From Microbacterium fluvii (lineage in GTDB: Bacteria; Actinomycetota; Actinomycetes; Actinomycetales; Microbacteriaceae): 64,000 bases of DNA. A program made the position numbers and the translations under genes. Location of the stretch: contig NZ_JAOPFX010000003.1 in assembly GCF_025515205.1 (NCBI RefSeq), forward strand, positions 1-64,000, given 5' to 3'. Position 1 is the first letter of the stretch. Every line of letters begins with the position of its first letter. Shown piece by piece: positions 59,529-64,000 of the stretch. The notes beneath the pieces were generated by a model. That model saw nothing but the letters and a program-made list of their open reading frames with translations, was not told the origin of the DNA and searched no databases.

Positions 59529-60824
59529 ATGACACAGCACCGCCGCTCCCGCATCGTCCGCACCGGCGTCCTCGCCGTGACGGCCGCGGGTGCCCTCATC
59601 CTCGCAGGCTGCTCGGGCTCGAGCACACCGGATTCCTCCGACGGAGGCTCGCAGTCGTTCACGTTCACGTTCGCGACGTCGAACGACCTCGAGAGCCCCT
59701 ACGAGACGCTCGCCAACGAGTACATGGACGCGAACCCCGACGTCACCATCACCGTCAACCCCACGCCCAACGACAAGTACGGCGAGACGATCCGCACGCA
59801 GCTGCAGGCGGGCAACGCCTCCGACGTCATCCAGACCACGCCGGGCTCCGGCGACGCGCGCGGCATCATCCCGCTCGCCGAGGCGGGCTTCCTCGAGCCC
59901 CTCGGCGAAACGGCCGCCTCGCTCGTCCCATCGGGCAGCGAGTCGATCTTCGAGATCGACGGCAAGGTCTACGGCCAGCCCCTCGACTTCACGATCGGCT
60001 CGATCGTCGCCAGCATCGGCACGCTGAACATGAACGGCATCGACGAGTTCCCGACGACCGAGTCCGACTTCTACGCGGCGTGCGACCAGCTCGCCGCCGA
60101 CGGCAAGTCGCTTCTGGTGCTCGCCGGCGCGGCGGGGCCCAACGCCGGCCTCACGGCCCAGGCCATCTCGGCGACGCGCGTCTACGCGCAGACCCCCGAC
60201 TGGAACCAGCAGCGCGCGGACGGCACGGTGACCTTCGCCGACTCGCAGGGCTGGAAAGACACGCTGCAGACGATCATCGACCTCAACGACGGCGGATGCT
60301 TCCAGGACGGAGCCGAGGGCGGTGGCTTCGACGCGATCACCAACGGCCTGTCGCAGGGCACCTCTGTGGGCAGCTTCATCCCGTCGGGTTCGGCGATCGA
60401 GATCGCCAAGGCCGCGCCCGCCGAGGCGAACTTCCAGGTCGAGCCCTTCCCGCCGGCAGACGGCGGCAAGGAGTACATCCTGGCCAGCTCCAACTACACG
60501 CTGTCGATCAACGCGGCCTCGAAGGCGAAGGACGCCGCCGCCGACTTCCTCGAGTGGATGGCCTCCGACGAGGCGCAGCAGCGCTACCACGAGCTCTCCG
60601 GAGAGCTTCCCATCTCCGCCTACAAGGACATGGATCTGAGCGACACGATCTACGCGCCGGTGGTCGATCTGCTGGCCGAGGGCTCCTACACGCCGCTGCC
60701 GAACAACATCTGGCCGAACCCCTCGGTGTACGAGGCGCTGCAGGTCGGTGTGCAGGGTCTGCTGACGGGTCAGAAGACCATCGACCAGGTGCTGGCCGAC
60801 ATGGATGCGGCCTGGGACGCTTGA
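59529..60824 (+). CDS. CUT1 sugar ABC transporter substrate-binding lipoprotein
   Basis: 431 residues. A lipoprotein signal ends at LILAGC, followed by a Ser/Gly/Asp spacer and a type II (MalE-like) binding domain with NPTPNDKYGETIRTQLQAGNASDVIQT. GAAAGG precedes ATG 59529. Members bind oligosaccharides or glycosides; given the neighbours, an aromatic glycoside is the best guess. First gene of the importer operon. Confidence 0.92.
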   Translation: MTQHRRSRIVRTGVLAVTAAGALILAGCSGSSTPDSSDGGSQSFTFTFATSNDLESPYETLANEYMDANPDVTITVNPTPNDKYGETIRTQLQAGNASDVIQTTPGSGDARGIIPLAEAGFLEPLGETAASLVPSGSESIFEIDGKVYGQPLDFTIGSIVASIGTLNMNGIDEFPTTESDFYAACDQLAADGKSLLVLAGAAGPNAGLTAQAISATRVYAQTPDWNQQRADGTVTFADSQGWKDTLQTIIDLNDGGCFQDGAEGGGFDAITNGLSQGTSVGSFIPSGSAIEIAKAAPAEANFQVEPFPPADGGKEYILASSNYTLSINAASKAKDAAADFLEWMASDEAQQRYHELSGELPISAYKDMDLSDTIYAPVVDLLAEGSYTPLPNNIWPNPSVYEALQVGVQGLLTGQKTIDQVLADMDAAWDA

Positions 60825-60901
60825 CCCATCCGATCGCCCGGGCGGGCCACCCCGCCCGGGCGGTCGTCTGACCGACGACGACGTACGGACACGAGGACAC
60901 C

Positions 60902-61861
60902 ATGACCGCGACCATGTACTCAGAGACCGAGGCGGTCGTCGTCCCCAAGCGCTCAGGCCGGGGACGCCGCCGAGACGCCACTCCTCGCCGACCGGGGCTC
61001 CTGAAGTTCGGCTACTGGTGGTGGGCGCTGCCCGGCATCGTGCTGGTGATCGCCATCCACTACGTGGCGACCTCGATCGGCGGCTTCTTCGCCTTCACGA
61101 ACTGGTCGGGCATCGGCACGTTCGAGTGGATCGGGCTCGAGAACTTCACCAAGATCTTCGCCGACCCCACCCAGATCGGGGCGCTCGGCAACACGCTGTT
61201 CCTCGCCTTCGCCTCGGTGATCCTCAGCAACATCGCGGGTCTCGCCCTCGCCCTGGGCCTGAACCGCGGACTCAAGTCACGCTACGTGCTGCGCGTGCTG
61301 TTCTTCATGCCGGTCGTGCTGAGCCCGCTCGCCGTCTCGTACGTGTGGAAGTTCATCTTCGACTTCAACGGCCCGATCAACGTGTTCCTGCGGGCGATCG
61401 GCCTCGACGAGTTCGCGAAAGCATGGGTCGCCGATCCGACGTGGGCGATCTGGACCATCCTCATCGTCATCGTGTGGCAGAACACCGGGTTCGCCATGGT
61501 GATCTACATGGCGGGCCTCGCCGCCGTGCCGGTCGAGATCGAAGAGGCCGCCGCGATCGACGGCGCGAACCTGTGGCAGCGCTTCTGGCACGTGACCCTC
61601 CCGTCGATCCGCCCCGCCGTCGCGATCGCCACGACGCTCGGCCTCGTCAACGGCCTGCGGGTGTTCGACCAGATCATGGCGCTCACCGGCGGCGGGCCAG
61701 CCGGTGCCACCGAGACGCTGGCCACGCAGGTCTACAAGGAGTCGTTCGCCCTCGGCAACTTCGGCTACGGCGCCGCCCTCGCGCTGCTGCTGACCGTCAT
61801 CATCCTGGTCTTCGCGATCATCCAGCAGCGGGTGGCCAACCCCCGCACCGAGGAGGCGTGA
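60902..61861 (+). CDS. CUT1 ABC transporter permease (MalF type)
   Basis: 319 residues with six membrane helices and the EAA-loop motif EEAAAIDGANLWQRFWHVTLPSIRP that contacts the ATPase. A basic cytosolic N-terminus of about 35 residues precedes the first helix. One base separates it from the second permease. No ATPase gene is in this operon. Confidence 0.93.
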   Translation: MTATMYSETEAVVVPKRSGRGRRRDATPRRPGLLKFGYWWWALPGIVLVIAIHYVATSIGGFFAFTNWSGIGTFEWIGLENFTKIFADPTQIGALGNTLFLAFASVILSNIAGLALALGLNRGLKSRYVLRVLFFMPVVLSPLAVSYVWKFIFDFNGPINVFLRAIGLDEFAKAWVADPTWAIWTILIVIVWQNTGFAMVIYMAGLAAVPVEIEEAAAIDGANLWQRFWHVTLPSIRPAVAIATTLGLVNGLRVFDQIMALTGGGPAGATETLATQVYKESFALGNFGYGAALALLLTVIILVFAIIQQRVANPRTEEA

Positions 61862-61862
61862 C

Positions 61863-62699
61863 ATGTTCCGCTACACCAAGCTCACGGCTCTGCGCGAGGT
61901 CGGCTTCTGGCTGCTCGCCATCGTCTTCCTCGCGCCGTTCTACTTCCTCGTTACGACAGCGCTGAAATCCGACGAAGAGGTGCTCACCAGCTCCAACCTG
62001 GCCCTGCCCACCTCGCTGGACTTCTCGAACTTCCTCGAGGTGCTCACGGCGCAGGGCAACTCCAATGTCGTGCTGGGCCTGGTCAACAGCATCCTCATCA
62101 CGGCGGGCGCCATCGCGCTGCTCGTGCTGCTCGGGTCGCTCACCGGCTACGTCATCGCCCGCAGCACCCGTCGGTGGAGCAGGGCCGTGTACTACCTGTT
62201 CCTCATCGCGATCGTGCTGCCGACGCAGCTGGGCACCGTGCCGCTGTACATCGGGGCCCGCACCATCGGGCTCACCGGGTCGGTGTGGGGCATGATCGTG
62301 CTCTACACGGGGATGCTGCTGCCGCTGTCGATCTTCCTCTACGCCGGCTTCTTCCGGGGGCTGGGCACCGAGTACGAAGAGGCGGCCACGATCGACGGCG
62401 CCTCCCGCACGCAGACCTTCTTCCGCATCGTGCTGCCGCTCATGTCGCCGGCCACCGGCACCGTGGCGATCCTCGCGGGCCTCATCGTCTGGAACGACTT
62501 CTTCACGTCGCTGATCTTCCTCGGGGGCTCGGCGAACCAGACCCTGCCGGTGGCGATGTACTACTACATCGGGTCGCTCGTCTCGTCGTGGAACAAGATC
62601 TTCGCGATCGTGATCGTCTCGATGATCCCGATCCTGGCCTTCTACCTGTTCGCCCAGAAGCGGTTCATCCAGGGCTTCGCCGGCGGGCTGAAGGGCTGA
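61863..62699 (+). CDS. CUT1 ABC transporter permease (MalG type)
   Basis: 278 residues with six membrane helices and an EAA loop EEAATIDGASRTQTFFRIVLPLMSP. The C-terminus ends in KRFIQGFAGGLKG, the usual MalG-type ending. It pairs with the upstream permease. The missing ATPase is probably an MsiK-like shared subunit encoded elsewhere, as is common in actinobacteria. Confidence 0.93.
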   Translation: MFRYTKLTALREVGFWLLAIVFLAPFYFLVTTALKSDEEVLTSSNLALPTSLDFSNFLEVLTAQGNSNVVLGLVNSILITAGAIALLVLLGSLTGYVIARSTRRWSRAVYYLFLIAIVLPTQLGTVPLYIGARTIGLTGSVWGMIVLYTGMLLPLSIFLYAGFFRGLGTEYEEAATIDGASRTQTFFRIVLPLMSPATGTVAILAGLIVWNDFFTSLIFLGGSANQTLPVAMYYYIGSLVSSWNKIFAIVIVSMIPILAFYLFAQKRFIQGFAGGLKG

Positions 62700-62706
62700 C
62701 GATGCC

Positions 62707-63081
62707 ATGGTCGCCGACAACCGGGCCGCCTTCGAGCGGTTCTGCGAGCTGTTCTACACCCGCAAGCGCGTAGCCGAGGCCTTCGCCTTCCTCGTCGCCG
62801 ACGACTACCGCCAGCACAACCCGACCATCGTCGACGGGCCGGCTGCGGCGATCGAGATGCTGACGCCGAAGTTCGACGGCAGCCCCGACGCCCGATTCGA
62901 GATCCAGCGGATCATCGTCGACGGCGACCTGGCGATGGTGCACGTGAGAGCCTCGCGGCCCGGCGCCCCCGACGCCGCGGTCGCCGACATCTATCGATTC
63001 GAGGACGGCCGGATCGTCGAGCACTGGGACGTGCTGCAGCAGGTCCCCGTGCATGCCGCCCACGACCACCCGATGTTCTAG
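62707..63081 (+). CDS. SnoaL-like / NTF2-fold protein
   Basis: 124 residues of the NTF2-like superfamily: FERFCELFYTRKRVAEAFAFLVADDYRQHNP, then VHVRASRPGAPDAAVADIYRFEDGRIVEHWDVLQ. Related proteins are isomerases or cyclases, or of unknown role. No strong ribosome site; coupling to the upstream stop seven bases away is likely. It probably modifies an intermediate of the imported glycoside. Confidence 0.82.
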   Translation: MVADNRAAFERFCELFYTRKRVAEAFAFLVADDYRQHNPTIVDGPAAAIEMLTPKFDGSPDARFEIQRIIVDGDLAMVHVRASRPGAPDAAVADIYRFEDGRIVEHWDVLQQVPVHAAHDHPMF

Positions 63082-63095
63082 AGAAAGACCTCCAG

Positions 63096-63890
63096 ATGTA
63101 TCAGCTCGCCCCCAATATCGAACTGCTCTTCACCGAAGCCGGCGACTACCACGACCGCGTGCGCGCGGCGGCGGCGGCGGGCTTCACCGCCGTGGAGATG
63201 TGGGGTCCGACCGGCGTCGGCGCCCCCGCGAAGCCGAAGGACCTGCCCGCGCTGAAGGCCGCCCTCGAAGAGACCGGCACGCAGCTGACCGCCCAGCTCA
63301 GCGAGCCGCGCACGCAGTTCATGATCCCGCCGCGCGACCACTCCGAGTTCTACCGCAAGCTCGACGAGGGCGTCGCGATCGCGCACGACCTGGGGTGCCC
63401 CCGCATCGTCGTCGGCAGCGGCACCGGCTTCGGCGGCAGCAAGCGCCAGACCCAGCTCGACGAGCTGGTGGAGATCTACCGCAAGGCTTCCGCTCAGATC
63501 GCCGGTTCCGAGATCACACTCGTGCTCGAACCGGTCAACGTGCGGGTCGACCATCCCGGGTCGCTGCTGGATCGCACGAGCGAGGCCGTCTACGTCGCGC
63601 GCGGCGTCGACTCGCCCTTCTTCGGGGTGCTCTACGACATCTACCACTCCGCCGTCGAGGGGGAGGACATGGCCGCCGAGCTCGCGAACGGCGGCGAGCT
63701 CATCCGCTACGTGCAGCTCGCAGACGCACCAGGCCGCGGCGAGCCCGGGTCGGGGTCGCTCGACTGGGCCGAGCGCCTCGGCATCCTGCGCGCGGCAGGC
63801 TACGGCGGCCCGATCGGGCTGGAGTACTACCCGACGCAGGAGTCGGCAGCATCCGTCGCCCTCATCCGCGAAGTCGCGGCACGCGCATGA
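63096..63890 (+). CDS. Sugar isomerase/epimerase (hydroxypyruvate-isomerase-like TIM barrel)
   Basis: 264 residues of the xylose-isomerase-like TIM-barrel family. Metal-site residues are suggested by VLEPVNVRVDHPG, VLYDIYHSAVEGED and IGLEYYP. No beta-type domain is attached, unlike the two fused proteins. Enzymes of this type isomerise keto-sugars, so it may handle the 3-keto or anhydro sugar set free by deglycosylation. Its stop overlaps the next ATG. Confidence 0.85.
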   Translation: MYQLAPNIELLFTEAGDYHDRVRAAAAAGFTAVEMWGPTGVGAPAKPKDLPALKAALEETGTQLTAQLSEPRTQFMIPPRDHSEFYRKLDEGVAIAHDLGCPRIVVGSGTGFGGSKRQTQLDELVEIYRKASAQIAGSEITLVLEPVNVRVDHPGSLLDRTSEAVYVARGVDSPFFGVLYDIYHSAVEGEDMAAELANGGELIRYVQLADAPGRGEPGSGSLDWAERLGILRAAGYGGPIGLEYYPTQESAASVALIREVAARA

Positions 63891-64000
63891 GCCGCTACCC
63901 GGCAGAGGTCGACGTCGCGATCGTGGGCAGCGGTCCCACCGGCGCCGCCTACGCCCGCATCCTCACCGAGCGCGCCCCGCACGCCCGCATCGCGATGTTC
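63887..64000 (+). CDS. N-terminal part of a second GMC oxidase
   Basis: ATG 63887 overlaps the previous stop (ATGA). The 38 residues visible contain the FAD loop VAIVGSGPTGAAYARILTER and match the start of the GMC oxidase at 53993 closely. The gene runs off the window. It implies a second 3-oxidase in the same cluster. Confidence 0.8.
   Translation, partial: MSRYPAEVDVAIVGSGPTGAAYARILTERAPHARIAMF

Overview
The window is high-GC DNA with actinobacterial habits: many GTG starts, ATGA/GTGA gene overlaps, leaderless-looking promoters, and extragenic repeats of the kind seen in Microbacteriaceae. Gene content and style suggest Microbacterium or a close relative (inference; no rRNA or marker gene is present). 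No tRNA, rRNA, CRISPR array or complete insertion sequence was seen.

Layout. (1) 1-1.4 kb: the tail of an unidentified gene and an AI-2E-type membrane protein. (2) 1.5-12.6 kb: a LuxR-type regulator followed by a compact nine-gene operon that encodes one subtilisin-like protease, two papain-like cysteine proteases and six proteins I cannot assign. None has a signal peptide or membrane segment. This looks like an undescribed intracellular proteolytic system. (3) 12.65-16.3 kb: a small alarmone synthetase, a TetR regulator with a clear operator before an alcohol dehydrogenase, an unknown protein and a SnoaL-like protein. (4) 16.5-23.6 kb: a LysR regulator, a ribose-type sugar ABC transporter, and divergently a secreted beta-helix protein. 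(5) 23.7-51.9 kb: a large catabolic island for aromatic compounds, with SDRs, BBE-like and VAO-like flavin oxidases, flavin monooxygenases, VOC/extradiol-type enzymes, fumarylacetoacetate-hydrolase proteins, a DapA-type aldolase, a cyclase, an alpha/beta hydrolase, efflux pumps, and LysR, GntR and TetR regulators. A VapBC-type toxin-antitoxin pair lies inside it. (6) 52.4-64 kb: an exporter and a sugar-aromatic cluster: a GMC oxidase resembling C-glycoside 3-oxidases, two tandem proteins that each join a C-glycoside-deglycosidase beta-type domain to an alpha-type TIM barrel, a LysR regulator, a CUT1 sugar importer without its own ATPase, an NTF2-like protein, a second isomerase and the start of a second GMC oxidase.

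How it fits together. The right end could import aromatic C-glycosides, oxidise the sugar at C3 and break the C-C glycosidic bond. The island to its left could then degrade the released phenolic ring. At least six promoters in the island share an 11-bp palindromic site exactly 47 bp upstream of a TAnnnT -10 box, so they probably form one regulon run by the NodD-like LysR proteins encoded here.

Non-coding features. Two families of extragenic hairpin repeats punctuate the island, and one shows compensatory base changes. Several regulator genes have -10 boxes 6-7 nt before the start codon, indicating leaderless mRNAs.
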